Origin: Patescibacteria group bacterium
Lineage (GTDB): Bacteria; Patescibacteriota; Minisyncoccia; Phycocordibacterales; UBA9973
Length of the DNA: 37,457 nt
NCBI GenBank assembly: GCA_030916965.1
Contig: JAUPVQ010000034.1
Span: 1 to 37,457, forward strand
Reading direction: 5' to 3'
A model generated the notes under the pieces. That model worked only from the letters and a program-made list of their open reading frames with translations, was not told the DNA's origin and made no database searches. The position numbers were made by a program, and so were the translations under genes. Positions 26,211-36,720 of the stretch are shown here, piece by piece; the stretch's first letter is position 1; every line of letters starts with the position of its first letter.

Positions 26211-29200
26211 ATGCAAAATGGATTTAAAAAATTAATTATAATACTTATCATAGCCGGGATAACACCATGGTCTGTTTTTGCTGTAGGTGAGCCTACAACC
26301 ACTACAGGCGCAACTTCATCTATAAACGTGACTTCTGCTACATTAGGGGGGAGTATAACTACTTTCGGAACAAGTACTCCAACTATTCGAGGTTTTGAAT
26401 ATGGGCTAACAGCAGGTTATGGGTCTACGGTGTCAGAATCTGGTTCATATAGCCCATCTTTTGGGCTTATGAGTAGCTTTGGAAATACAGGCAGTCCTAC
26501 CTCTAACAGATTACTGAATCCACAGGGGGTTTTTCTTGATTCAAGTAGCAATATTTATGTTGCTGATACAGCACGAAATAGAGTCCAAAAGTATAACTCA
26601 AGCGGTGGATTTTTACTCCGGTTTGGTTCTGCGGGTACTGCAAATGGGCAATTTGGTTTACCTAAAGGTATAGCCGTGGATGGAAGTGGAAATATTTTTG
26701 TTACAGATAACAATAATAAAAGAGTCCAGAAATTCAATTCATCTGGTGTCTATCAATCAAAATTTGGAAGTTCTGGAACAGGTGATGGGCAATTTGGTAG
26801 TACAATGGATGGTATTGTTTTTGATTCAGGGGGTAATATCTATGTGGTTGATCCTGGTAACAATAGAGTACAGAAGTTCGACTCTTCAGGTGTATATATA
26901 TCACAATTTGGTTCATACGGAGCAGGTGACGGGCAGTTCGACACACCCTCAGGTATAGCAATTGATTCAGGAGGCAATATATATGTTGTGGATACCAACA
27001 ATCATAGGGTGCAAAAGTTTAATTCATCAGGTGTTTACCAGTCACAATTTGGATCAAATGGCGCAGGAAATGGTGAATTAGAAAGTCCGAGTGGAATTAA
27101 TTTCGATACATATGGAAATATTTTTGTTGCTGATGTTGGTAATAATAGAATTCAGAAATTTGATTCTTCCGGTACTTATATAATGCAATATAGCACAGGG
27201 CTAACAACTCCTTATGGTGTTGTGGTGAATGCCAATAACGAGACCTATGTTTCAAATACAGGTCAAAGTAAAATCACCAAACTTAATTACGCCTCCATAT
27301 CTTATTCACTTGGGATTACTGGTTTAACTTGTGGAACAACATATCACTACCGTGCTTATTCCACCAACGCAAGTGGCACAGGCTACGGATCTGATGCTAC
27401 TTTTACCACAAGCAATTGTGCTCCAACATTAACAACATCAAGCGCTTCTTCTATAGCTCAAACAACTGCGACTTTTAATGGTAACATCACAAATACGGGC
27501 ATATCAACACCAACCGTACGTGGTTTTGAATATGGTACAACGCAAAGTTACGGATCAACAATTACTGAAAATGGATCATTTTCTACTGGTGCGTATACCG
27601 CAAGTGCGACTTCTCTTCTTTGCGGAACGACATATTATTACCGTTCTTATGCAACCAACACTACTGGTACAGGTTATGGTAGCGAATCAACTTTTGATAC
27701 TACTGGTAATTGTACCCCAAGCGTTAGTACTACTTCTTCTTCGTCAGTACTTGATACAACCGCGACGATTACCGGAGATATTACAAGTATCGGTGTCGAA
27801 GCACCAAATATTCGAGGTTTTGAATATGGACTAACAACAAGCTATGGATCAACAGTTTCAGAGTCTGGTTCATTTTCTACTGGATCTTTTTCATTACCTG
27901 TAACCACATTGACTTGCGGGGTTACTTATCGTTATCGCGCCTATGCCACAAATAGTTATGGAACAAGTACTGGTTCCAATGATACATTTACTACTATTTG
28001 TGGTCCAGATGTACAAACAGGAAATGCTTCGTTGGTAACACAGAATACATCAACAATTAGTGGAGATATTTTGGATACTAGGGATTCAAATGCGACTGTA
28101 CGAGGTTTTGAATACGGCCCAACAGCAAGCTACGGAACAACAACAACTGAAAGTGGGTCATTTTTTGCCGGTTTAGAATATTCATCACAATTTGGTACAA
28201 ACGGTAGTGGTAATGGTCAATTTACAGATCCAGAATATTTAAAGGTTGATAGTGGTGACAATGTCTATGTTGTAGATAATAATAATTACAATATTCAGAA
28301 ATTCAATTCGTCTGGTGTCTATCAATCACAGTTTGGTACTAGTGGGTCAGGGAATGGTCAATTCCAAGGACCATCAGATATTGATTTTGATTCACTAGGA
28401 AATATATATGTTGTAGATAGTAATAATTCACGTGTTCAAAAATTCAATTCATCTGGTGTCTACCAATCAGAATTTGGTACAAATGGTAGTGGTGATGGTC
28501 AGTTTAATTTTCCCAGGGGCATTGCCATAGATTCTCTTGATAATATTTTTGTGGTTGATGGTTCAAACCATAGGATCCAAAAATTCAATTCATCTGGTGT
28601 CTATCAATCACAATTCGGAACCAACGGATCAGGTGATGGACAATTTGCTTATCCTATGGGTATTGAAATAGACTCAAATGACAATATATATGTTGCCGAT
28701 ACAAACAATCGTCGTATCCAGAAATTCAATTCATCAGGTGTTTATCAATCACAGTTTGGTCAATATGGAGAGGGGAATTCTGAATTCATAAATCCAATGG
28801 ATATTAGTATCGACTCAGGTGGTAATATTTATGTTATTGATACGAATCGTCGTATCCAAAAATTCAATTCATCTGGTGTCTATCAATCACGATTTGGTGA
28901 ATACGGAACAGATAATGGGCAGTTTCGAATACCTCTTGCTTTGGCATTTGATTCAAATGATAATTTGTATGTAGCTGATAGAGATAATTACAGAGTTCAA
29001 AAACTTGCAAAAACCACAAGTTCATATACAACATCGATTTCCAGTCTTGTGTGCGGTACTACATACCACTATCGTGCATATGCTACTAATGATGGGGCGA
29101 CTGAATATGGTAGTGATACAACTTTTACTACAAATGCATGCACAAATCCTACAAGCACAACTGCGAGTACTGGATCATCAGCTGGGTCTAGAATTCAAAA

Positions 29201-29534
29201 TTTATATAACATGGGCAAAATAAATGAAGCTCAGAAAGTGGCTAACCAATTCCCAAATGCAGTTAAGGATATAAATGATAAAAATATTGTAAAGAAGTTA
29301 TCTTTACCTAGTACTGAATTTACTAAAAAAGTAACCAACACCTTAAGAGTTGGCAATACAAATCCAAAAATTGAAGTAGTTACGCTTCAAAAAGTAATCG
29401 GAGTAGAAGCTGATGGCAAATTTGGCCCTATTACACTCAAAGCTGTTAAGGAATTCCAAACTAAAAATGATCTCAAACCTGATGGTATTGTAGGTCCAAA
29501 GACTTGGGCTGTGGTGAGTGGTTTGGTTAAATAG
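26211..29534 (+). CDS. secreted surface protein: FN3-like repeats, two six-unit NHL blocks, C-terminal peptidoglycan-binding domain
   Basis: Signal peptide; repeated YVVDxxNxRVQKFNSSGVYQSQFG NHL units; CGTTYHYRAYATN modules; PG-binding ADGKFGPITLKAVKEFQTKNDLKPDGIVGPKTW. Confidence 0.9.
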   Translation: MQNGFKKLIIILIIAGITPWSVFAVGEPTTTTGATSSINVTSATLGGSITTFGTSTPTIRGFEYGLTAGYGSTVSESGSYSPSFGLMSSFGNTGSPTSNRLLNPQGVFLDSSSNIYVADTARNRVQKYNSSGGFLLRFGSAGTANGQFGLPKGIAVDGSGNIFVTDNNNKRVQKFNSSGVYQSKFGSSGTGDGQFGSTMDGIVFDSGGNIYVVDPGNNRVQKFDSSGVYISQFGSYGAGDGQFDTPSGIAIDSGGNIYVVDTNNHRVQKFNSSGVYQSQFGSNGAGNGELESPSGINFDTYGNIFVADVGNNRIQKFDSSGTYIMQYSTGLTTPYGVVVNANNETYVSNTGQSKITKLNYASISYSLGITGLTCGTTYHYRAYSTNASGTGYGSDATFTTSNCAPTLTTSSASSIAQTTATFNGNITNTGISTPTVRGFEYGTTQSYGSTITENGSFSTGAYTASATSLLCGTTYYYRSYATNTTGTGYGSESTFDTTGNCTPSVSTTSSSSVLDTTATITGDITSIGVEAPNIRGFEYGLTTSYGSTVSESGSFSTGSFSLPVTTLTCGVTYRYRAYATNSYGTSTGSNDTFTTICGPDVQTGNASLVTQNTSTISGDILDTRDSNATVRGFEYGPTASYGTTTTESGSFFAGLEYSSQFGTNGSGNGQFTDPEYLKVDSGDNVYVVDNNNYNIQKFNSSGVYQSQFGTSGSGNGQFQGPSDIDFDSLGNIYVVDSNNSRVQKFNSSGVYQSEFGTNGSGDGQFNFPRGIAIDSLDNIFVVDGSNHRIQKFNSSGVYQSQFGTNGSGDGQFAYPMGIEIDSNDNIYVADTNNRRIQKFNSSGVYQSQFGQYGEGNSEFINPMDISIDSGGNIYVIDTNRRIQKFNSSGVYQSRFGEYGTDNGQFRIPLALAFDSNDNLYVADRDNYRVQKLAKTTSSYTTSISSLVCGTTYHYRAYATNDGATEYGSDTTFTTNACTNPTSTTASTGSSAGSRIQNLYNMGKINEAQKVANQFPNAVKDINDKNIVKKLSLPSTEFTKKVTNTLRVGNTNPKIEVVTLQKVIGVEADGKFGPITLKAVKEFQTKNDLKPDGIVGPKTWAVVSGLVK
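28299..28890 (+). repeat. tandem NHL-coding repeats, about 141-bp units
   Basis: AAATTCAATTCATCTGGTGTCTATCAATCA near-identical near 28300, 28441, 28582, 28723, 28861. Confidence 0.85.
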
Positions 29535-29557
29535 CAAAAGCATAATATAATAAGTTT

Positions 29558-30061
29558 ATGAATATACACCCAATAATAGTGCATTTTCCAATAGCGTTTT
29601 TGTTTATATGGAGTTTGTGTGAATTATTACCAATAAGTAGATGGTTTAAAAGTATTAATTGGACTCCTATCAAGAACTTCTTGATAGTAATAGGTTTCCT
29701 TGGTGGTTGGGTAGCTCAAATGACTGGGGAGATTGCCGAGGAGCTAGTTGGCGAAACAGAGCTTGTAAATACACATTCCGCATTTGCTCAAGCGAGCATG
29801 ATATTGTTTGGAATTTTTGCTGTAGAAGTTGTCATTAATTTTATTAAAACAAAATATTTCAATATTTATTACAAATTTGGAATCTTGGCAAAAATAGTAG
29901 ATAAAGCTTTGCAATTAATACAAAATAAGCCATTCCGCTTCTTGTTAGTATTGCTTGCACTTATTGCAATCTTTGTAACTGGAGTGCTCGGTGGAGTGTT
30001 GGTATATGGGACAAGTGCTGATCCACTAGCTCCATTTGTGTTAAAAATTCTTGGCCTATAA
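29558..30061 (+). CDS. DUF2231-like membrane protein
   Basis: MNIHPIIVHFPIAFLFIWSLCELL; four TM segments. Confidence 0.8.
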   Translation: MNIHPIIVHFPIAFLFIWSLCELLPISRWFKSINWTPIKNFLIVIGFLGGWVAQMTGEIAEELVGETELVNTHSAFAQASMILFGIFAVEVVINFIKTKYFNIYYKFGILAKIVDKALQLIQNKPFRFLLVLLALIAIFVTGVLGGVLVYGTSADPLAPFVLKILGL

Positions 30062-30065
30062 TTAT

Positions 30066-30542
30066 ATGAAAATAATACTAAATACAAACAAGGGTGACAT
30101 AACTCTCGAATTAGACGCTATAAATACCCCAAATACTGTTGCAAATTTTATCAAGCTTGCAACATCTGGATTTTATAATGGGGTCAAATTTCATAGAGTC
30201 ATAAAAGGCTTTATGATTCAAGGTGGTGACCCACTTACAAAAGATGATTCTATGGAGCGTATGTGGGGCACAGGGGATCCAGGCTACAAGTTCAACGACG
30301 AGATAGGCCCGAATAACAAAAATAATAAATATACAATTTCAATGGCGAATTCTGGTCCAAATACAAATGGTAGCCAATTTTTTATCAATACAAACGATAA
30401 CAATTTTCTCGATACCAAGCACACCGTTTTCGGAAAAGTTGAAAGTGGTACTGATGTTGTAGGTATGATAGAGTCAACTCCTGTTAATGATAATGATAGG
30501 CCTACTACACCTGTTGTCATAGGTAGTGTGACAATACAATAA
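30066..30542 (+). CDS. cyclophilin-type peptidyl-prolyl isomerase
   Basis: YNGVKFHRVIKGFMIQGGDP...NGSQFFINTNDNNFLDTKHTVFGKV. Confidence 0.93.
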   Translation: MKIILNTNKGDITLELDAINTPNTVANFIKLATSGFYNGVKFHRVIKGFMIQGGDPLTKDDSMERMWGTGDPGYKFNDEIGPNNKNNKYTISMANSGPNTNGSQFFINTNDNNFLDTKHTVFGKVESGTDVVGMIESTPVNDNDRPTTPVVIGSVTIQ

Positions 30543-30589
30543 AAAACAACATTTTTGCAATTTAGTCAATATTTTGCTATAATACAAAT

Positions 30590-31159
30590 ATGCAAATAAA
30601 GTCAGCGAAATTCATGAAAGGCCTAATGGGGACCAACGATATTTTAGACGACGGTATATCCCAAGTGGCATTTATTGGACGATCCAATGTAGGTAAATCG
30701 ACAACTATCAATGCCATAACAAACCAGAACAAGCTTGCAATTACGAGCTCTTTTCCAGGGCGTACTCAACAAATAAATGTTTTCCTAATCAATGACAATA
30801 CATATTTTCTAGATTTACCTGGGTACGGATACGCACGAGCAAGCGGCAAAGGCAGGGAGAAAATCCAGGAGCTTATATATTGGTATTTTTTCAATTCATC
30901 TTGCAACCCTAAGTTTGTTGTAGTAATTATCGATGCCGAGATTGGTCCAACAAAAGATGACCTTGAAATGCTTCACCACTTGGAAGAGGCCGGCAAGAAC
31001 ATAATAATTCTTGCTAACAAAATAGACAAGATCAAGAAATCTGCATACCAAAAACAGATGAATAATTTAAATAAATTATTTCCAAACTACAAAATTATCC
31101 CTTTTTCTGGGCTTAAAAAGACAGGGGTACAAGAATTACTAGACACAATCCTGGGTTAA
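30590..31159 (+). CDS. engB: ribosome biogenesis GTP-binding protein YsxC/EngB
   Basis: FIGRSNVGKST; PGRTQQIN; DLPGYGYA; NKIDK. Confidence 0.93.
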   Translation: MQIKSAKFMKGLMGTNDILDDGISQVAFIGRSNVGKSTTINAITNQNKLAITSSFPGRTQQINVFLINDNTYFLDLPGYGYARASGKGREKIQELIYWYFFNSSCNPKFVVVIIDAEIGPTKDDLEMLHHLEEAGKNIIILANKIDKIKKSAYQKQMNNLNKLFPNYKIIPFSGLKKTGVQELLDTILG

Positions 31160-31173
31160 TTATTATATAGTTT

Positions 31174-31199
31174 AACCATTATTATATGTTATAATGGTT
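31174..31199. promoter_or_regulatory. inverted repeat AACCATTAT-N8-ATAATGGTT over the -10 of the next gene
   Basis: Perfect 9-bp arms; right arm contains TATAAT 31190-31195. Confidence 0.5.
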
Positions 31200-31201
31200 T
31201 T

Positions 31202-32230
31202 ATGACAAATAAAAACATTCAACTGTATTTCTTTTTAATACTCATTTCTATTGTGTTTATATTCAATGTTGCAATATTCTTGCCATTTTTGACACTATTC
31301 TCTGTTGTTGCTATATTCGCCGTTATATTCTACCCATTGTTCAAGAAGATTAAGAAAACTATTGTAAAGAATAGTAACTTTGCTGCACTACTGACTATCC
31401 TAGTAGTAGCAATTATTGTACTTATTCCAATTACATTTTTTACTATGCAAGTATTCCTAGAGGCAAAGGGTATATATACAAATATGGATTCATTCCAGAG
31501 CACTCTATCTACTATGTCTACAAATATAAACCATAAATTGGGTGCATTTAATCCAAATACTACAATTGATCTTTCTTCTTATATTGCATCTATCTTCAAT
31601 GGGCTAACTTCAAGTATTGGTAGCATTTTCTCAAGTGTATTTCATTTCATTACAATATTATTTCTTGGTTTTATTGCACTATTCTTCTTTTTAAGAGATG
31701 GTAGTAAATTTATTGATAAGCTTATTTTAGTAAGTCCACTTGATGATCATTACGATGAGAAGATTTTAGATAAACTCAAGCGTACAATTAATTCTACAGT
31801 CAAAGGTTCACTTGTTGTTGCTATATTGCAAGGAATACTTGCATGGCTTGGATTCATTATTTTCGGTATACCAAATCCCGCACTCTGGGGCGCATTGACT
31901 GTATTTGCTTCACTCATTCCTGGTATTGGGACAGCAATCGTCATGACACCTGCAATCATATATCTATTTTATACAGGTACATTATTCAACTCTGTAGGAT
32001 TACTAGTTTGGGGTGTGATTATCGTAGGTCTTATAGACAATGTAGTTCGCCCATTTCTTGTTAGTAAAGATGTAAATATTCATCCTTTTATGGTCTTGAT
32101 GTCAATTTTCGGCGGATTGTTAATGTTTGGACCAATTGGGTTCTTGCTAGGGCCACTAATGCTATCATTCTTTGCTGTCTTGATTGAGCTTTATCCAACT
32201 ATTACAAAAAACGTCCTAGACAAGAGATAA
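31202..32230 (+). CDS. AI-2E family transporter (PerM-like)
   Basis: Multi-TM; GILAWLGFIIFGIPNPALWGALTVFASLIPGIGTAIVMTPAIIYL; VRPFLVSKDVNIHPFMVLMSIFGGLLMFGPIGFLLGPL. Confidence 0.9.
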   Translation: MTNKNIQLYFFLILISIVFIFNVAIFLPFLTLFSVVAIFAVIFYPLFKKIKKTIVKNSNFAALLTILVVAIIVLIPITFFTMQVFLEAKGIYTNMDSFQSTLSTMSTNINHKLGAFNPNTTIDLSSYIASIFNGLTSSIGSIFSSVFHFITILFLGFIALFFFLRDGSKFIDKLILVSPLDDHYDEKILDKLKRTINSTVKGSLVVAILQGILAWLGFIIFGIPNPALWGALTVFASLIPGIGTAIVMTPAIIYLFYTGTLFNSVGLLVWGVIIVGLIDNVVRPFLVSKDVNIHPFMVLMSIFGGLLMFGPIGFLLGPLMLSFFAVLIELYPTITKNVLDKR

Positions 32231-32236
32231 TCTAAA

Positions 32237-32989
32237 ATGAGCATTAGTAAAAATACAGGTAAGTTAATCAAATCTCTCCATCTAAAGAAGTATCGTAAAG
32301 AGGAGGGGTTATTTCTAGTAGAAGGCGAAAAAAGTATCATCGAGCTTTTAGAATCAGATTTTGAAATAATAAATATTTATGTCACACGAGATGTTTTTGA
32401 AAATTACAGAGAGTCATTTAGAAAATTTGATGAAATTATACATATATCAGATACAGAAGAACTTACTAAATTGAGTACTCTTGAATACAACGATACAGGT
32501 ATTGCAGTAGTAAAACAAAAAGAAAATATTGAAATCTCAATAGAAGAAGATGATGAATTAATTGTAGCACTCGACGATATTCGTGACCCTGGCAATTTGG
32601 GTACTATTATTCGTACTTGTGATTGGTATGGGATAAAAAAGATTGTTTGCTCTGAGACAACTGCAGAATTTTATAACAATAAAACTATTTCTGCATCTAT
32701 GGGTTCATTTACGCGAGTTGAGGTATGCTATACGGATTTAAGTAATTTTTTACAAAATAATAAAATACCTGTCTTAGGCGCATATCTGGATGGTGTGGAT
32801 GTGCATACATTTAAATATCCTAAACAAGCAATATTACTTATGGGTAGCGAGTCAAACGGCATAAATAAAGAGTTGGAGAAATATGTTACTGGTAAAATTA
32901 CTATCCCAAAATACGGTAATGCAGAATCCCTCAATGTATCTATGGCAACTGGAATAATTTTAGATAATTTAAAGAGAAATAGTAAATAA
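32237..32989 (+). CDS. SpoU/TrmH family RNA methyltransferase
   Basis: ALDDIRDPGNLGTIIRTCDWYGI; LLMGSESNGI; IPKYGNAESLNVSMATGIIL. Confidence 0.92.
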   Translation: MSISKNTGKLIKSLHLKKYRKEEGLFLVEGEKSIIELLESDFEIINIYVTRDVFENYRESFRKFDEIIHISDTEELTKLSTLEYNDTGIAVVKQKENIEISIEEDDELIVALDDIRDPGNLGTIIRTCDWYGIKKIVCSETTAEFYNNKTISASMGSFTRVEVCYTDLSNFLQNNKIPVLGAYLDGVDVHTFKYPKQAILLMGSESNGINKELEKYVTGKITIPKYGNAESLNVSMATGIILDNLKRNSK

Positions 32990-32992
32990 TAT

Positions 32993-35671
32993 ATGGAATG
33001 GTACAACAAAACACACGAGAAAGTATTAGAAGAACTCAAGAGTAATATTACTGGCTTATCACAAAAGGAGGTAGTAGATCGTATTGTAGAATATGGGGAA
33101 AATAAATTACCTGAGGTAAAGCAACAAGGGTATTTCCAGATTTTCTTGAGCCAATTTAAAAGCCCGTTAATCTACATACTTCTTATATCTGTTGTAATAG
33201 TATTATTAATGGGAGATACAGAGAGTGGAATAGTGATTGGAGTAGTATTAATGCTCAATTCTGTAATAGGCACCTTTCAGGAAGGCAAAGCCCAAAATAC
33301 TCTAAATGCACTAAAGAAATTCGTTACCACAAAAGCAACAGCAAGAAGAGAAAATATTGAAATAATTATTAATGATTACGAACTTGCCCCAGGAGATATA
33401 GTTGTGTTAGTAGAAGGTGATAAAATACCAAGCGATATGAGACTTATATCTATCAACGAACTTTTGGTAGACGAGTCTGCTCTTACCGGAGAATCCGAGC
33501 CTGTACAAAAGTCTATTGAGGCTATGGATGGGGACAATCTATCTCCACAAGATCAAAAGAACATGGTATTTCGTGGTACATATGTTGTAGGTGGACAAGC
33601 TCTTGGAGTGGTTGTTGCTACTGGTAGTAATACATTGATAGGTAAAATATCATTTAAATTACAAAGTCTTGATACAGATGTACCTCTGAAAGCTCAAATC
33701 AAGTCTTTATCAAAAGTATTAATTATTATTGTTCTATTAGTTGTAGGCATATTATTTTTGATTGGAATTAATTCTGGTATAGCTACGGTAGATATGTTTA
33801 GTATTGCTGTAGCTGTAGCTGTGTCTGCTATTCCCGAGGGTCTGCCAGTAGTTGTGACTCTAATACTTGCTACAGGGGTTAATCGTATGACTAAGCGCAA
33901 TGCTCTGGTAAAGAACCTACAAGCAGTAGAGGCTCTGGGGCAAGCAGATGTAATCGCAGTCGACAAAACTGGAACAATAACTCTCAATCAAATGCAGGTT
34001 ATGCAAGTATATGTTGATAGTGGTCTGTACGATGTCTCGGGGCAAGGTTATGAGCCAAAGGGTACAATAGAGCAAGATGGTAGCATCGTAAATTTTACAG
34101 ACAAAGAAGACCTAATGCTTGTTGGCAAAATATCTGCACTTACTGCAATTGCTCATGTATCATACAATGAAGAAAATAAAATGTGGCAGAGAATAAGTGG
34201 CGATCCCACCGAGGTTGCGTTGCTCGTTTTTGCACAAAAATTAAGCATAAATAAAGAGATCGAGGAAAAGGACAATCCAAAAATCCAAGAAATTCCTTTT
34301 AGTTCAGCAAATCGTTACCATGCCACAATCAATAATTGCAAAAATAAAAATACACTTTTTATTGCAGGAGCACCAGAATTAATTTTTGATTCATCTGTAG
34401 ATATTTTTACAAATGATGGCAAAATTCCTTTTACAGATGAGAAGAAAAATGAAATTTTATCTAAAATGAAAGAGATGTCGGATAGTGGATTGAGGATTAT
34501 TGCACTTGCAACATCTGACCGCATGATAAATGATGTAAATTCAAAAAGTCTCCCAGAGCTTACATATGTCGGTATTGCTGGTATAGAGGATGCAATTAGA
34601 ACAGAGGTGTACGAATCTGTACAAAGAGCCCAAACAGCTGGAATAAAAGTCGTAATGATAACAGGAGATCATATTGATACAGCTTGCGCTATTGCTCGTA
34701 CAGTAGGAATCTACAAGGAGGGTGATAGTATCATAACAGATAAAGATTTTTTGGATTTAAATGCGAAACAATTAAGCGAGAAAATTGTCCAAACTAGTGT
34801 GTTTGCTCGTGTGACACCAGATCACAAGATGGCAATCGTAGATGCCTACAAGAGTGCAGGTCTTGTGATTGCAATGACCGGAGATGGTGTAAACGATGCA
34901 TTGTCACTGGCTAGTGCGGATCTTGGAGTATCTATGGGTAAGACTGGTACAGAGGTTGCAAAAGAGGCTTCGGATATAGTACTACTCGATGATAATTTTG
35001 GTAGTATTGTTTATGCTGTTGAAGAGGGTAGGAATATTTACCGGACAATAAAAAAAGTTTTAATGTATTTATTGTCTACAGGATTGGGAGAGATTTTTGC
35101 AATTGGAGGGTTCATGCTGCTTGGACTCGAGATGCCATTTACAGCTGCACAAATAATATGGCTCAACTTTGTAACGGATGGATTCCTAGTTGTGGCGCTC
35201 GCATTTGAGCCAAAAGACAAAACTCTAATTTCTCATAAGATGAATAAGAAGGACCAAAAATTGATCAATATAGATATGCTCGTGAGAATGTTCCTAATGG
35301 GAGTAGTGATGATGGCAGGGACTATAATTATCTTTATGTATTACAAAGGGCTTGGAACAAGCTTTATAAGATCTACTACGATTGCTCTGACACTCCTTGC
35401 TGTGTATCAATGGTTCAATGCATTTAATTGCCGATCCGATTCAAAATCGATTTTCAAGATGAATTTACTTTCAAACTTGTACTTAATGGTTGCCCTCGTT
35501 TGCGTTGTGATATTGCAATTTATTGCAGTTTATAATCCTTGGTTTAATAAATTCCTAGATACTACACCTATCAGTACCTATGAATGGCTTGTTGTTGTAA
35601 TTGTTGGACTATCAATCATTTTATTTGATGAAATTTACAAATTAATTAAATTTGGACTAAATAAATTTTGA
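32993..35671 (+). CDS. cation-translocating P-type ATPase, Ca2+-type
   Basis: DKTGTITLNQM; TGES; AIPEGLPVVVTLILATGVNRM; MTGDGVNDALSLASADLGVSMG. Confidence 0.94.
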   Translation: MEWYNKTHEKVLEELKSNITGLSQKEVVDRIVEYGENKLPEVKQQGYFQIFLSQFKSPLIYILLISVVIVLLMGDTESGIVIGVVLMLNSVIGTFQEGKAQNTLNALKKFVTTKATARRENIEIIINDYELAPGDIVVLVEGDKIPSDMRLISINELLVDESALTGESEPVQKSIEAMDGDNLSPQDQKNMVFRGTYVVGGQALGVVVATGSNTLIGKISFKLQSLDTDVPLKAQIKSLSKVLIIIVLLVVGILFLIGINSGIATVDMFSIAVAVAVSAIPEGLPVVVTLILATGVNRMTKRNALVKNLQAVEALGQADVIAVDKTGTITLNQMQVMQVYVDSGLYDVSGQGYEPKGTIEQDGSIVNFTDKEDLMLVGKISALTAIAHVSYNEENKMWQRISGDPTEVALLVFAQKLSINKEIEEKDNPKIQEIPFSSANRYHATINNCKNKNTLFIAGAPELIFDSSVDIFTNDGKIPFTDEKKNEILSKMKEMSDSGLRIIALATSDRMINDVNSKSLPELTYVGIAGIEDAIRTEVYESVQRAQTAGIKVVMITGDHIDTACAIARTVGIYKEGDSIITDKDFLDLNAKQLSEKIVQTSVFARVTPDHKMAIVDAYKSAGLVIAMTGDGVNDALSLASADLGVSMGKTGTEVAKEASDIVLLDDNFGSIVYAVEEGRNIYRTIKKVLMYLLSTGLGEIFAIGGFMLLGLEMPFTAAQIIWLNFVTDGFLVVALAFEPKDKTLISHKMNKKDQKLINIDMLVRMFLMGVVMMAGTIIIFMYYKGLGTSFIRSTTIALTLLAVYQWFNAFNCRSDSKSIFKMNLLSNLYLMVALVCVVILQFIAVYNPWFNKFLDTTPISTYEWLVVVIVGLSIILFDEIYKLIKFGLNKF

Positions 35672-35717
35672 TAAATTATAGATATCAGAATTATTAAAGA
35701 CCTGTTATAATACACAC

Positions 35718-36719
35718 ATGATAGTTACATTTGTCTCAATATTACTCTTGATTTCAGGGCTATTTTCAGCTTTGACTATTGCATATATGGGCTTTGATCT
35801 TGGTGTACTACACCGTCTCGCAAAGCAAAAGGACAAAAATGCAATTGCCATACTTGCTATCAGGTCAAATGGTATGAGGCTACTAATTACTTTGATTCTT
35901 GGTACAACACTTGCAAATGCCTTTGCGACGATATTGATAGGGGATCAGTTCTCAGGATTTGTGGCTGGAATAGTGAGTGCGTCACTTATATTCTTGCTTG
36001 CAGATGTACTACCGCAAGCATTTGGTAGTAGATATGCTCTAGCTTTTGGCGGTTTCTGCGCACCTCTTGTAAAGGTATTTTTATTTATCTTTTACCCCAT
36101 ATCTGCTCCAGTTGCATACTTACTAAAATATTTATTAGGAGAAGAAAAAGTGAATAAATTATCAAAGATTGATTTATTAACAATTCTAGAAGAGAGTGAC
36201 AAGAGTGGAGTTACAGATGTAGACACAGACGAGCGTCGTATTGCCCGTGGATCACTACAATTTTCTGATCGTCGTGTAAACAATGTTATGACACCAAATA
36301 CAGTAGTTAAAACAATTTCTCACGACGAGGTTATAGACCATGATAGGCTTATTGATCTGCGAAATACTGGATACTCTCGTATTCCTGTTTATGAAAATAA
36401 TCAACACAATTTTACAGGTATTTTGTATTTAAAAGATTTGATTGGAATTGACGTTCCTTGCAAGGTAAGTAGCATAATGGATAATACAATTCATTTCGTG
36501 CATTCAAATGACCCGTTGGACAAAGTGTTGAGTGAATTCATTTCAACCAAGATGCATTTGTTTGTAGTACTAGATGAATTTGGAGGTTTTGAGGGAGTGA
36601 TCACTGTAGAGGATATTTTAGAAGAAATTATTGGTCAGGAGATAATGGATGAAGATGATGTAATCCCAGACTTGCGCCAGTATGCCAAGGCTCGTCAGAA
36701 AAATAAAATGAAAAAATAA
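35718..36719 (+). CDS. CNNM/CorC (HlyC)-like CBS-pair membrane protein
   Basis: N-terminal CNNM TM domain; VMTPNTVVKTIS...YSRIPVYENNQHNFTGILYLKDLI; FVVLDEFGGFEGVITVEDILEEIIGQEIMDE. Confidence 0.9.
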   Translation: MIVTFVSILLLISGLFSALTIAYMGFDLGVLHRLAKQKDKNAIAILAIRSNGMRLLITLILGTTLANAFATILIGDQFSGFVAGIVSASLIFLLADVLPQAFGSRYALAFGGFCAPLVKVFLFIFYPISAPVAYLLKYLLGEEKVNKLSKIDLLTILEESDKSGVTDVDTDERRIARGSLQFSDRRVNNVMTPNTVVKTISHDEVIDHDRLIDLRNTGYSRIPVYENNQHNFTGILYLKDLIGIDVPCKVSSIMDNTIHFVHSNDPLDKVLSEFISTKMHLFVVLDEFGGFEGVITVEDILEEIIGQEIMDEDDVIPDLRQYAKARQKNKMKK

Positions 36720-36720
36720 T

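Noticed and set aside
26680-27834. Additional ORFs inside the NHL protein
   Set aside because: Repeat-driven alternate frames; the main frame shows clear domains throughout.
28299-28890. CRISPR-like array from regularly spaced 30-bp identities
   Set aside because: Repeats are in frame within one CDS with NHL-coding 'spacers' that are themselves homologous.
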